Part shown: in pieces, positions 1 to 9,400 of the stretch
How positions within the stretch are numbered: the first letter of the stretch is position 1
Layout: every line of letters starts with the position of its first letter
NCBI RefSeq assembly: GCF_042432825.1
Contig: NZ_JBHLWN010000060.1
Span: forward strand, 83,417-147,416
DNA length: 64,000 bases
Direction: 5' to 3'
Source of the DNA: Gordoniibacillus chartarius
GTDB taxonomy: Bacteria > Bacillota > Bacilli > Paenibacillales > NBRC-103111
Notes under the pieces: generated by a model
The model's input: the letters and a program-made list of their open reading frames with translations, nothing else
The model's database searches: none
Told to the model about the DNA's origin: nothing
Translations under genes and position numbers: made by a program

Positions 1-912
1 GAGACGAAGGACGCTGCGACGCTGCAATTCCTGACCGACTGGTACGATGCGAGAATCCGTGAAGGCTTGCCGGAGAAAAATGTGAATACGTGCTCGCCTC
101 TCCTTACGCTGATTTCTTTGTGCGAGGAGACCGGCAACGAAGACTATATCCGGATTTGCGACGAGTGGAGCCGCTGGATTATGGACCGCGAGAACGGCTT
201 GATCCGTACGGGTGACGGCGCGTTCCAGCACATGATTACCGGCGATGCCAACGACGGGCAAATTCTCATCGATACGCTGTTCATGACGGTGCTGTTCCTG
301 ACGAAGGCGGGTGTTTATTTCGGCCGGCCGGACTATGTGGAAGAGGCGAAGAAGCAGTTTCTGATTCACATCAAATATTTGTATGACCGTCCGACCGGCT
401 TGTTCGTTCACGGCTGGGATTTCAACGGACGCCACAACTACGGCGCCGTCCGCTGGGGACGCGGCAACAGCTGGTACACGTGCGGGATCGTCGATTTCCT
501 TGACATGGCCCCGATGGAGAGCGGCATTCGCGAATATTTGCTCGATACGTTCCGCAGTCAGGTGGAGTCGCTCGGCAAGCTGCAAAGAGCCGACGGCATG
601 TTCCATACGGTGCTCGATGACGAGACCTCCTATGTGGAGACGTCGTGCACCGCCGCCTTCGGCTATGGCATTCTGAAGGGCGTTCGCAAAGGGTACCTGG
701 GCAAGGAGTTCGAAGAGATGGGGGTCCGCGCGCTGCGCGCGGTGCTGGACCGGATTGACGAGAATGGCGTCGTAGGCGAGGTGTCCTATGGGACTCCGGT
801 CGGGAACGATGCTCAATTTTATAAGGATATTCCGATTTCTCCGATGACGTACGGGCAGGCGCTGACGCTGCTGATCCTGATGGAAGGCCTTGTACACGCT
901 AAAAATAGATAA
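1..912 (+). CDS. GH105 family unsaturated glycosyl hydrolase (5' truncated)
   Basis: The reading frame is open from base 1, so the N-terminus lies outside the window; about 303 residues remain. The alpha-helical barrel pattern, the IDTLFM stretch, the WGRGNSWYTCGIVDFL segment and the late TSCTAAFGYGILKGV helix match the GH88/GH105 families (YteR/YesR type). These hydrate and cleave the unsaturated uronic acid left at the end of oligosaccharides by polysaccharide lyases. No secretion signal can be judged. The next gene starts 19 bases downstream with its own ribosome binding site, so the two are probably co-transcribed for breakdown of a plant cell-wall or similar polysaccharide. The family call is from motif memory; the exact substrate cannot be read. 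Confidence 0.85.
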   Translation, partial: ETKDAATLQFLTDWYDARIREGLPEKNVNTCSPLLTLISLCEETGNEDYIRICDEWSRWIMDRENGLIRTGDGAFQHMITGDANDGQILIDTLFMTVLFLTKAGVYFGRPDYVEEAKKQFLIHIKYLYDRPTGLFVHGWDFNGRHNYGAVRWGRGNSWYTCGIVDFLDMAPMESGIREYLLDTFRSQVESLGKLQRADGMFHTVLDDETSYVETSCTAAFGYGILKGVRKGYLGKEFEEMGVRALRAVLDRIDENGVVGEVSYGTPVGNDAQFYKDIPISPMTYGQALTLLILMEGLVHAKNR

Positions 913-931
913 AACATAGAGGTGTTCGGAT

Positions 932-3418
932 ATGAGAGTGAGCAGAACGTTACTGCGAGTAAGTGAAGGAGCCGATTACGCCGATCTGTTCACCGATGCC
1001 GCCCGTTACCGCATTTACTTGATGACGGACGATATCATTCGAATTCGCTGCTCTTTCAGCGATGAGTTCGGGAAGGAAGGCTCGTACGCCTTGGCGATGG
1101 CGGCGTGGGACGACGAGTTGGCCGCCGGGGATCCGGACCGGGTACGGATCGAGGGGCTGCCTGTCCGTTTCGAGGATCAAGGCGCCCAATTGACGGCAGC
1201 CACGCGCTCGCTGCGGCTCATCGTGCACAAGCAGCCGTTTGCTTTCGAAATTCGCGACGCGGACGGTACTGTGCTGCATAAAGATGTGCCCGAGAAGGGC
1301 TTCGTGCAGGATAAGCTCGGAAGACTGTATCATTATTCCGCCATGGATGCAAACGACCATTATTACGGCTTCGGCGAGAAGACGGGGAAGCTGAACAAGC
1401 GCAGCCGCCGACTTCGAATGCGCAATGTCGACACGATCGGTTACGACTCCGAGTATACCGATCCGTTATATAAGCATATTCCGTTCTACATCAAGTGGAA
1501 TGGCAGCAGCCGCAAAGCGACGGGGATGTTCTATCACAACTCGTACGAATCCGTATTTGATGTAGGCAGCGAGCGGAGCGGCTATTGGACGCCGTACACG
1601 TATTTCTGTGCGGACGGGGGCGAGCTGGATCTGTTCTTCATGAACGGTCCCCGTCTGCAGGATGTCGTTCGGCGGTATACCGATCTGACGGGCAAGACGA
1701 TCATGCCGACGAAGTATTCCCTCGGCTACATGGGCTCCACGATGTACTATACGGAGCTGGATCGGAACGCCGATCAAGCTGTGCTCGGCTTCGTAGAGCG
1801 ATGCAAGGAGGAAGGCATTCCGTGCGACGGGTTCTTCCTCTCCTCGGGATACACGACCGGCAAGGACGGCAAGCGGTACGTATTCAATTGGAATCGCGAC
1901 CGGTTCCCGGATCCGGAAGCGTTCATCCGCAGCTTGAAAGAGGCAGGCGCTGCGCTGGCGCCGAACATTAAGCCGGGTATGCTGCTGACTCATCCGCTCT
2001 ATCAGGAATTTGATAAGGCGGGCGCCTACATCAAGGACAGCGAAGGCGTGAAGCCGGAAACCGACCGCTATTGGGGCGGCGCCGCCTCCTTCGTCGATTT
2101 TACGAATCCGGCCGGACGGGAGCTTTGGAAGAAGCACTTGAAGTCCTCTTTCATATCGCTCGGCGTGACGTCAATTTGGAACGACAATAACGAGTATGAA
2201 ATTCAGAACGAGGATGCGAAGTGCCACTATGAGGGGGCGGGCAAAGGGATCGACGCCCTGCGTCCCGTCCTGCCGAACCTGATGGCGCGGGCGGCCAAAG
2301 AGGCGATCGCCGAGGAAGCGCCGGACGTACGTCCGTATATAGTGAACCGTGCAGGTTTCGCCGGCATTCAGCGCTACGCCCAGACTTGGGCCGGCGACAA
2401 CAATACGAGCTGGAAGAGCTTGAAATACAACATCCCGGTTATTCTGGGGATGGGGTTGTCCGGTGTGGCGAATCAAGGCTGCGACATCGGCGGCTTCTTC
2501 GGGCCGGCCCCGGAGCCGGAGCTGTTCGTGCGCTGGGTGCAGAACGGCATCTTCCAGCCGCGTTTCTCCATTCACAGCTGCAACACGGACAATACGGTTA
2601 CGGAGCCATGGATGTATCCGGCGTATACGCCGTACGTCCGGGATGCGATTCGGCTGCGGTACCGGCTCGTTCCGTATTTCTACTCGCTGCTGCGCGAAGC
2701 GGCCGAGGCGGGGAGCCCTGTCATGCGCCCGCTCGTGTACGAGTTTGAGAACGATCCGAACGTATGGGAGGAGAGCTTCGACTTCATGCTGGGAAGCTCG
2801 ATTCTTGTGGCGAACGTGCTTGAGCCGGGTGCGGCGGTACGGCAGGTCTATTTGCCGCAAGGTTGCGAGTGGATCGATTGGTGGAGCGGCAAGCGCTACG
2901 CCGGCGGCCAGACGATCGAGGTGCCGGTCGATATCGGCTCCATTCCGATGTTCATCCGCAGCGGCGCCGTCATTCCGCTGGCGGAAGGGCTGCACAACAT
3001 TCATAACGACGTCGTGGAAGAGCTGAAGCTGCTGATTGAGCCTTCGCAGAGCTCGAGCTTTACGGTATACGACGACGACGGCGTGAGCAATCAGTTCAAG
3101 CACGGCAACTATTTGAAGACGACGGTCGGCGTGAAGGCAGGCAGCCGGACGGAGCTCAGCTTCGGCTACGAGGGCTCCTATGACAGTCCGGTGAAGCGGA
3201 TCGTCGTTGAGCTGATGTGCAGCCGCATCGCTCCGATTCAAATCGAGCTGCAGGGCGGCAAGCTGCCGCTGTATTTGGACCGGCGCGATTGGGAGGCGTC
3301 GGAAGCGGGCTGGTACTACGATATGGAGCGCAAGGCGGCTCTGATCAAGTATGTACGTCCTCTTCAGGAATACAGTGTGGCCGTCGATTTCGGCGTGAAG
3401 GATTTAATTTCGATATAA
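932..3418 (+). CDS. GH31 family glycosidase (alpha-glucosidase/alpha-xylosidase type)
   Basis: An 828-residue protein with the GH31 layout: N-terminal beta-sandwich (about 1-260, with HYYGFGEKTGKLNK), (beta/alpha)8 barrel (about 265-600) and C-terminal beta domains. The barrel carries both catalytic signatures: WNDNNE with the presumed nucleophile Asp418, and WAGDN with the presumed acid/base Asp489. GH31 enzymes remove alpha-linked glucose or xylose from non-reducing ends with retention. There is no signal peptide, so it probably acts on imported oligosaccharides. The site AGAGGTG precedes the ATG at 932. It follows the GH105 gene closely, which suggests one operon acting on a branched glycan. 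The nucleophile motif is WNDNNE rather than the commoner WxDMNE, so the substrate is uncertain. Confidence 0.9.
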   Translation: MRVSRTLLRVSEGADYADLFTDAARYRIYLMTDDIIRIRCSFSDEFGKEGSYALAMAAWDDELAAGDPDRVRIEGLPVRFEDQGAQLTAATRSLRLIVHKQPFAFEIRDADGTVLHKDVPEKGFVQDKLGRLYHYSAMDANDHYYGFGEKTGKLNKRSRRLRMRNVDTIGYDSEYTDPLYKHIPFYIKWNGSSRKATGMFYHNSYESVFDVGSERSGYWTPYTYFCADGGELDLFFMNGPRLQDVVRRYTDLTGKTIMPTKYSLGYMGSTMYYTELDRNADQAVLGFVERCKEEGIPCDGFFLSSGYTTGKDGKRYVFNWNRDRFPDPEAFIRSLKEAGAALAPNIKPGMLLTHPLYQEFDKAGAYIKDSEGVKPETDRYWGGAASFVDFTNPAGRELWKKHLKSSFISLGVTSIWNDNNEYEIQNEDAKCHYEGAGKGIDALRPVLPNLMARAAKEAIAEEAPDVRPYIVNRAGFAGIQRYAQTWAGDNNTSWKSLKYNIPVILGMGLSGVANQGCDIGGFFGPAPEPELFVRWVQNGIFQPRFSIHSCNTDNTVTEPWMYPAYTPYVRDAIRLRYRLVPYFYSLLREAAEAGSPVMRPLVYEFENDPNVWEESFDFMLGSSILVANVLEPGAAVRQVYLPQGCEWIDWWSGKRYAGGQTIEVPVDIGSIPMFIRSGAVIPLAEGLHNIHNDVVEELKLLIEPSQSSSFTVYDDDGVSNQFKHGNYLKTTVGVKAGSRTELSFGYEGSYDSPVKRIVVELMCSRIAPIQIELQGGKLPLYLDRRDWEASEAGWYYDMERKAALIKYVRPLQEYSVAVDFGVKDLISI

Positions 3419-3431
3419 CAATTGGATGGCG

Positions 3432-3477
3432 CACCCCCGTACCGGATCATATTGCCGGCCGGGGGTGTTCGCTGTGG
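3432..3477 (+). terminator. Hairpin downstream of the GH31 gene
   Basis: CACCCCCG at 3432 pairs with CGGGGGTG at 3470, with an inner CCGG/CCGG helix. It lacks a clear run of T after the stem, so it may only be a weak terminator or an RNA 3'-end stabiliser. Confidence 0.4.
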
Positions 3478-3547
3478 TCGGGCTGCTTGCTCTTACGATA
3501 GTTTCCTTTGGCAAGGGACATGGTATAATCGCCAAGGAGGGATGATC

Positions 3548-4045
3548 ATGAGCCAAGAAATCGAACGAAAATATTTGCTGGGGCTGCCTGCAGCGGAAGT
3601 GCTGGCATTGCCGGGGGTGACGGTCCAAGCGACCGAATATATTTATCAAACTTATTTAGCCTATACGAACGAGCAAGAAATCCGCATCCGCAAGAAGGTC
3701 GGCCGGCAGGGCAAGGAGCGCTACACGCATACATTCAAAGCCGGACAAGGCATGGCGCGGGAAGAGATCGAGTATGAGATTTCCGGGGAAATTTATGAGC
3801 AGCTGCTGCAGCGAACGGGGGTCATTCCGCTGGAGAAGATCCGAACGACGCTGACCGACGGCAGCGGACGCAGCTATGAGATCGACGAATATAAGCAGGT
3901 CGAGCTTGCGGTCGTTGAAGTGGAGTTCGCGTCGTTAGAGGAAGCTCAGGCGTTTGCGCCGCCGGCCTGGTTCGGCAGAGAGCTCGGGGCCGAGGAAGAG
4001 TTTCGCAACAAGACGCTGTGGCTCAAGCTGCAGTCACAGTCCTAA
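3548..4045 (+). CDS. CYTH domain-containing protein
   Basis: A 165-residue protein. The N-terminal EIERKYLL is the hallmark of the CYTH superfamily (class IV adenylate cyclase, thiamine triphosphatase, inorganic triphosphatase), whose beta-tunnel binds triphosphate and metal. Alternating acidic and basic strands follow (EIRIRKK, REEIEYEIS, LEKIRTTL, YEIDEYK, VEVEFAS), as expected for tunnel walls. The start at 3548 is chosen because AAGGAGG at 3534-3540 sits 7 bases before it; the in-frame ATG at 3542 is too close. A TGGTATAAT sequence at 3521-3529 resembles an extended -10 element but lies so near the ribosome binding site that its use is doubtful. The real substrate (tripolyphosphate or ThTP) cannot be told from sequence. 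Confidence 0.85.
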   Translation: MSQEIERKYLLGLPAAEVLALPGVTVQATEYIYQTYLAYTNEQEIRIRKKVGRQGKERYTHTFKAGQGMAREEIEYEISGEIYEQLLQRTGVIPLEKIRTTLTDGSGRSYEIDEYKQVELAVVEVEFASLEEAQAFAPPAWFGRELGAEEEFRNKTLWLKLQSQS

Positions 4046-4061
4046 GCGGGAGAGGATTGCC

Positions 4062-5473
4062 TTGAATGGCTTGGAACCGACGCTGCAGGTGCTGCTGGTC
4101 TTGATTCCGGCATTCATGATGCAGCTTGGCAACGATAAACCGGCAGGTGACAGGTGGTTTACCGGCAAGCTGGCGCTGCTGCTGAAAGGACGATTTGCGC
4201 GCGGGAGCGTGGCGGCGAAGGTCTGGATTGCGGTTGGACTAGACGGATTCGCGACACTGTTCACGCTGCTGGGCATCTTTTACCGGCTTTCCCAGGACGA
4301 AGTTCAGCTCTCCGGGGATTTCTATACCGTTCTCGCCGTGTACAGCTTGCTGCAGTGCGCCGTCATTGGAGCGATCGTCCAAGCTGGTGGGAGGGGCGAG
4401 AGAGAAGCTGCGTCTGCAGCAGGAACTGCAGCGCTTGTCACAGACGTGTTTCGAGGACGCCCAAAAGCTGCGCAAGCTGATCGAAGTGTCGCCTGCGACG
4501 ATCGTGGCGATTGACCGGATGCGACGATTACGGTGGTTAACTATGCCCTGTTGACTTATGTACCTGGTCTTCAGCGGGAAAATTTAATCGGGAGGCCATA
4601 CGGGGTATTAGCGGAAGCCTGCGGTATTTCGGGCGCCGATACGCTGATTATGGGCGCTCTCCAAGGAGAAACGCACCGCTCCGTCATCGGCGAGTACGGG
4701 GACCGTACGTTTGCGGTGAATGCGTTCCCGCTCCACAGCCTTCAAGGAGGCATATCGGGAGCGGTGTCGATATCGCTGGAAATTACGGAGCTGCTGAAGC
4801 TGCGCAAGGAGATCGGCAACATGGAACGGCTAAGCCTCGTAGGCCAAATGGCGGCGAGCATTACGCATGAAATCCGCAATCCGATGGCGGTCATCCGCGT
4901 CTTCATTCAGCTGCTTCAAGAGCGCAGCGGAACGGCCGGTCATCCCTACTATCCCATCATCATCGACGAGCTGGACCGGGAGAACGCCATCATCGACGAT
5001 TTCCTGTCTCTTGCGCAGAATCGCATTGTCGAACGCAAACAGACGGATATTAACGCCATCGTGCGCACACTGGAGCCGCTGTTTTCGGCGGAAGCCAATT
5101 ATCGGGGCATCTCGTGGAATACCGCTTGGACGACAACGTACCGATGCTGCTGTTAAACGACAAGGAAATGAAGCAGCTGCTTCTGAACCTGGCTCGCAAC
5201 GGACTGGAAGCGATGGAGGACAAGGGGGAGCTGACGATATCTACGCATAACCTGGAGGAGGACGAAATTCGGGTTGCGGACAAGGGCCGAGGCATGACGG
5301 AAGAAGCGAAAAAGAAGCTGTTCGAGCCGTTCTTCACAACGAAAACGAGGGAAACGGGGCTTGGCTTGACGGTATGCTACAGTATCGTAGAGAGTCACGG
5401 CGGATCGATTGCCGTAACGTCTCAGCTTGGCCGAGGTACAACGTTTCATATCAAATTTTTGCAAGGGGCCTAA
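4062..5473 (+). pseudogene. Sensor histidine kinase, broken by three frameshifts
   Basis: The region encodes the remains of one membrane histidine kinase spread over three frames. Pieces in order: hydrophobic N-terminus (from TTG at 4062), a linker helix and PAS-like segment, the H-box (SITHEIRNPMAV), then the N-box (NLARNGLEAM), G1 (DKGRGM), F-box (FEPFFTTK) and G2 (TGLGLTV). Continuity can be restored by removing one G in the GGGG at 4393-4396, adding one G near 4518 (giving DRDATITVVNYA) and adding one G near 5114 (giving GISVEYRLDDN). With these changes the gene would make about 470 residues ending at 5473. No response regulator lies next to it. It is either a decayed gene or a run of sequencing errors, because all three sites are short G runs. 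Confidence 0.85.
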
Positions 5474-5506
5474 GCGGCCGCTTCCTCATGCCACAGCCTA
5501 GGGGAA

Positions 5507-5553
5507 CGCCCGCCGTCATCGTGTATTCGTTTGAACTACGATGACGGCGGGCG
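5507..5553. terminator. Strong hairpin between convergent genes
   Basis: A perfect 16-bp stem (5507-5522 with 5538-5553) and a 15-base loop separates the kinase remnant from the convergent repeat-protein genes. The T-rich tail on the plus strand is short. It probably ends transcription from both sides. Confidence 0.75.
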
Positions 5554-5563
5554 CCTTTGTCGT

Positions 5564-6499
5564 TCATTCGTCGGGATATTCCACAAGAATCTTGTATGCT
5601 CCGGAGAAGATTCGATACGTATGCGTAATGCCATTGATGACATATGTATAGGAACCGTTAATGCGTCCCTGTAAACGTTCAGCCAGGCTATGCCGGTCCA
5701 ATTCAGCCAAGTACATAACGATGACCGTTGCTCCCGGCTTGACGACAGCAGCGGTAACACAGCCCGCGGCGAAGTGCCACTGCACGGGACCATCCGTGGC
5801 TTCCAAGCGTAAGGAGCCGGGGACGACAGCCATCCCTGCCGGAACCAGATCGCATATTGTAACTGAAGCGGCGGCATTGCCCGAATTCGTGATCGTCAGC
5901 TTGAATTCGACAAGTGAATGCGGCTCGATTGTGAGCGGGTCGATGCTGACATCGATACGGATAACGGGGGCGTACAGGCGCGTTACCGCCGGGATCGATT
6001 CGCGCCGGTACACCTCGAACGTACCGTCCTTGCGGCGCCGGGTAGCGCGGACGGCCGCTTTGTTCTCGAGCAAAGGGGGCAGCGAAGCCGATTCGATATC
6101 CGGTACAGCGGCACGGAAGCTGACGACAGACTGCTCTCCCGGCAGCAGAGTGCCGAGCGCGATGCCTTGCGCGGGATTGGCGTTCGGCAGGCTGCCGGCG
6201 CCTGCACGTACGCTGCCCCACAGGAACATACAGCCTTCCGGCAAAGTGTCGGTCAGTTCGACGACGGCTGCCGCTTCGCCCGTATTCTCCACACGGATCG
6301 TATACACCAATTCGTCGCCGCGGCTTGCTTCGGCGGCACTCGCCATCTTGCTTACTTCGATGTCAATCAGATCCCCCGAATCATCGTGCACGTTCGTAAC
6401 GACTTCGTTCGATACGGCTTCTCCTGCATATCGCCCCGACTGAAACCGGACGAACGACTGATTGAGAATTTCTCTTGTCGATCGCCGGCCCCGCCTCAT
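5564..6499 (-). CDS. C-terminal part of giant DUF11-like repeat protein
   Basis: A 311-residue frame beginning with ATG at 6499, whose ATGA overlaps the stop of the 1996-residue upstream frame. The first 40 residues (STREILNQSF...AVSNEVVTNV) are not a natural N-terminus: they match the second half of a DUF11-like repeat whose first half ends the upstream frame. Two more degenerate repeats follow (GDELVYTIRVENTG..., EFKLTITNSGNAAASVTICDLVPAGM) and then a short end region, YRIFSGAYKILVEYPDE. No ribosome binding site of its own is visible. It could be made by translational coupling, but the simplest reading is that both frames were one gene of about 2300 codons. See the finding on the junction. 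Confidence 0.7.
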   Translation of the reverse strand: MRRGRRSTREILNQSFVRFQSGRYAGEAVSNEVVTNVHDDSGDLIDIEVSKMASAAEASRGDELVYTIRVENTGEAAAVVELTDTLPEGCMFLWGSVRAGAGSLPNANPAQGIALGTLLPGEQSVVSFRAAVPDIESASLPPLLENKAAVRATRRRKDGTFEVYRRESIPAVTRLYAPVIRIDVSIDPLTIEPHSLVEFKLTITNSGNAAASVTICDLVPAGMAVVPGSLRLEATDGPVQWHFAAGCVTAAVVKPGATVIVMYLAELDRHSLAERLQGRINGSYTYVINGITHTYRIFSGAYKILVEYPDE

Positions 6500-9400
6500 A
6501 GTACGGTCACTCCAAATGTAACGACAACCGAAGCGTTCGGAGCAATGGAGCCGAGCACGATACCGGCACTCGGAACGGCTTCCGGGCGCGAGTTGCCGTT
6601 AACGGTAACACTGCCTGCATTAAAGCGGGTTCCTTCCGGCACAGGGTCTGTCATAACGACGTTATTGATCGTTGTAATGCCATTGTTCGTAATGGTGACC
6701 GTGTAGGTGATCGTTTCGCCAACGGCGGCGTCCGGAACGTCGGCGCTCTTAACCACAAGGACATCCGGCGAGAAGACGCGGATCGTAACCGGGTTGGATG
6801 CTGCGCTGCCTTGCAGCTGACGGCCGTCCGGAGGTGTAAACGTAAAGGCGGCGGCCGCCTGATTGGTGAACCGCTGCGACGGCGGCAATGCCGTGACGGT
6901 GGCATGGAACGAGACGGCTATCGTGCTTCCCGGCATTACGGCGCCAACCGCTATGCCGCCGGCAGGGGAAGCACCCGGCTGGGCGACTCCGCCGACAACG
7001 ACGCTGTTCGGCTCGAATTCAAGCCCTTCCGAGAGCAGATCGGTTAACGTCACTAAGGCGCCAAGATTGCCGTTGTTCGATACGTTGAACGAAAATACGA
7101 TCGTATCGCCGACAGTGGCATCGGTCTCGCTGGCGCTCTTCGTGACGGCGATGATGGGCTGATAGACCGGTGTTATGACGGCATTCGAGAAGGCTGTAGC
7201 CGAGAACGTGCCGGATGTAAAGCTGACGGCGGCTGCATTGCTCAATTGGGCCGGATTCGGAAGCGACGTGACGGATACGGTGAAGGCTACGACAGCTGTG
7301 GCACCGGGATCAATCGAGCCGACGGAAACACCGCGAGCCGGATCCGCGGAAGCCTGCGGAGCACCGTTTATCGTCACGCTGCCTCGAACGAATGCCGTTC
7401 CTGCCGGAATGACGTCGGTGAACACCACGTTGTTGACCGGGGCGGTACCGTTATTGGTGATAACAGTCGAATACGTAATCGGATCGCCGATGACGGCGTC
7501 TGTTGCTGCCGTGCTCTTCACGACGCTAACCTCCGGAGTCGACACTTGAACCGTGACCGTATTGGAAGCGGCCGTCCCGGTTAAGGTCCGGTTGTCGAGC
7601 GTGATATATTCGAAGGCTGCCGTTCCTTGGTTCGTCAGCTGCTGGCCGGGAGGCAGCGAATGGACGACGACCGAGAACGACACCGGAACGGTCGTCCCGC
7701 CCGGAACGGACCCGACCGGAATCCCCCCCGCCGGCGTTGCGCCCGGTACCGGCGTTCCGCCTACGATAACGCTGTTAGGAACGAAAGCGGTGCCCTCTTC
7801 GAGAGGGTCCGTCAGCGTTACGGCGGCTGCGTAGTTGCCCGAATTGGTTACATTGAAGCTGAAGGTGACGGTATCGCCGACGGTCACTCGATCGGCGCTT
7901 GAGCTTTTGGCGAGATTCACGATCGGCGTAAATACCGGGGTCGTAACAACGTTAGATAACGACAATCCGGAGAACGTGCCCGATGTGAAGCTAACCGATG
8001 CCTGGTTGTTAAGCTCCGCCGGATTCGGCAGAGAGACGACGCGAATATCGAAGGTGACGACCGCGGTTTCTAGGGAAGCTATAGTTCCTACGATAATGCC
8101 GGCCGCCGGATCGGCTCTTGGAGCCGGCGTTTCGCGAATGACGACGCTGCCCGTTACGAAGATGCTGCCAGGCGGGACTATATCGCTCGTGATGATACTG
8201 TTGACCGGCGACAAGCCGTTATTGGTTATCGCGATCGAATACGTTAAGGTATCCCCTACGAATACATTCGGCGAACTGGCGCTCTTGACTACAGTTACGT
8301 TGGGGGAGGAAACCGGAACGACGACGATGTTGGATGCCGCGCTGCCCTGCCGCTGACGTCCGTCCGGCGGGGTGAAGGTAAACGTGGATACGGCCGAATT
8401 GACGAGCTGTTGATTCGGGGGCAGCTCGTCAATAACGACCGAGAACGTGACGGCAGCGGAAGCGTTCGGCGCTACGGCGCCGACGACGATTCCATCGACG
8501 GGGCTTGCGCCCGGCCGCTGCGAGCCGTTCACGATGACGCTGTTCGCTACGAACGTAGTGCCGGCAGGAATGTTGTCGGACAGCGTAACCAGAGCTGCGA
8601 TATTGCCGGTATTCGTAATGTTGATCGTATACGAGACCGTATCGCCTACCGTGGCAATGGATGGAATCGAGTTCTTGCCGAGCGTAATTTCCGGCTGGAA
8701 GATCGGGGTCGCGACCTTATTGGATGCCGAGGAGCCGGAGAACGTCCCGGACGTAAAGCTGACGGTCGACTGGTTCACCACTGGGGAATTAACTGGCATC
8801 GTTATTCTCACCTCGTAAGTTAGCACTGCCGTGCTATTGATATTCAGTACGCCGACAGCGATTCCGCTGCTCGGGTCGGCTGACGGGCGCGAGACGCCGT
8901 TGACGGCTACACTTCCGGGTACGAGCTCGGTCCCGGCGGGAATAGGATCGTACGCGATGACTTGATTGGCCGGTGCATTGCCGGAGTTCGTGACCTCAAC
9001 GGTATAGCGGAGCGTCTCGCCGGCCGAAGCGATGGCGGCGGACGAACGCTTACCAACCGTTACCTGCGGGGCGGAGACGGGAAGCGCCGTCGTAACCGAT
9101 TCGGCCCTTTGCGTTACCGTTCGGCCGTCAGGGAGCGTGAAGGTGTATGCAGCAACGGCCCGATTGCTCGTTTGCTGACTGGCCGGCTGAGTAGTGACCG
9201 TTACTTGAAAGCTGACTTCCACCGACGCCCCGGGAGGCAGCGCGTCGACCCGAATGCCCGTTGTCGGGGTAACCCCCGGCATAGGCGTACCGCCTACGAT
9301 CACGCTGTTCGTAACGAACTCGGCTTCCGGCGGAAGCGGGTCCGTTAACACAATTGCCGCTTCCGCATTGCCGGTGTTGGTTACGCGGATCACGTAGGCG

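Noticed and set aside
3521..3529. TGGTATAAT as promoter of the CYTH gene
   Set aside because: A start from it would fall inside the ribosome binding site, so it was not listed as a feature.
6490..6505. Programmed -1 ribosomal frameshift joining the two repeat-protein frames
   Set aside because: There is no X-XXY-YYZ slippery heptamer or clear downstream pseudoknot; mutation or coupled restart explains it more simply.
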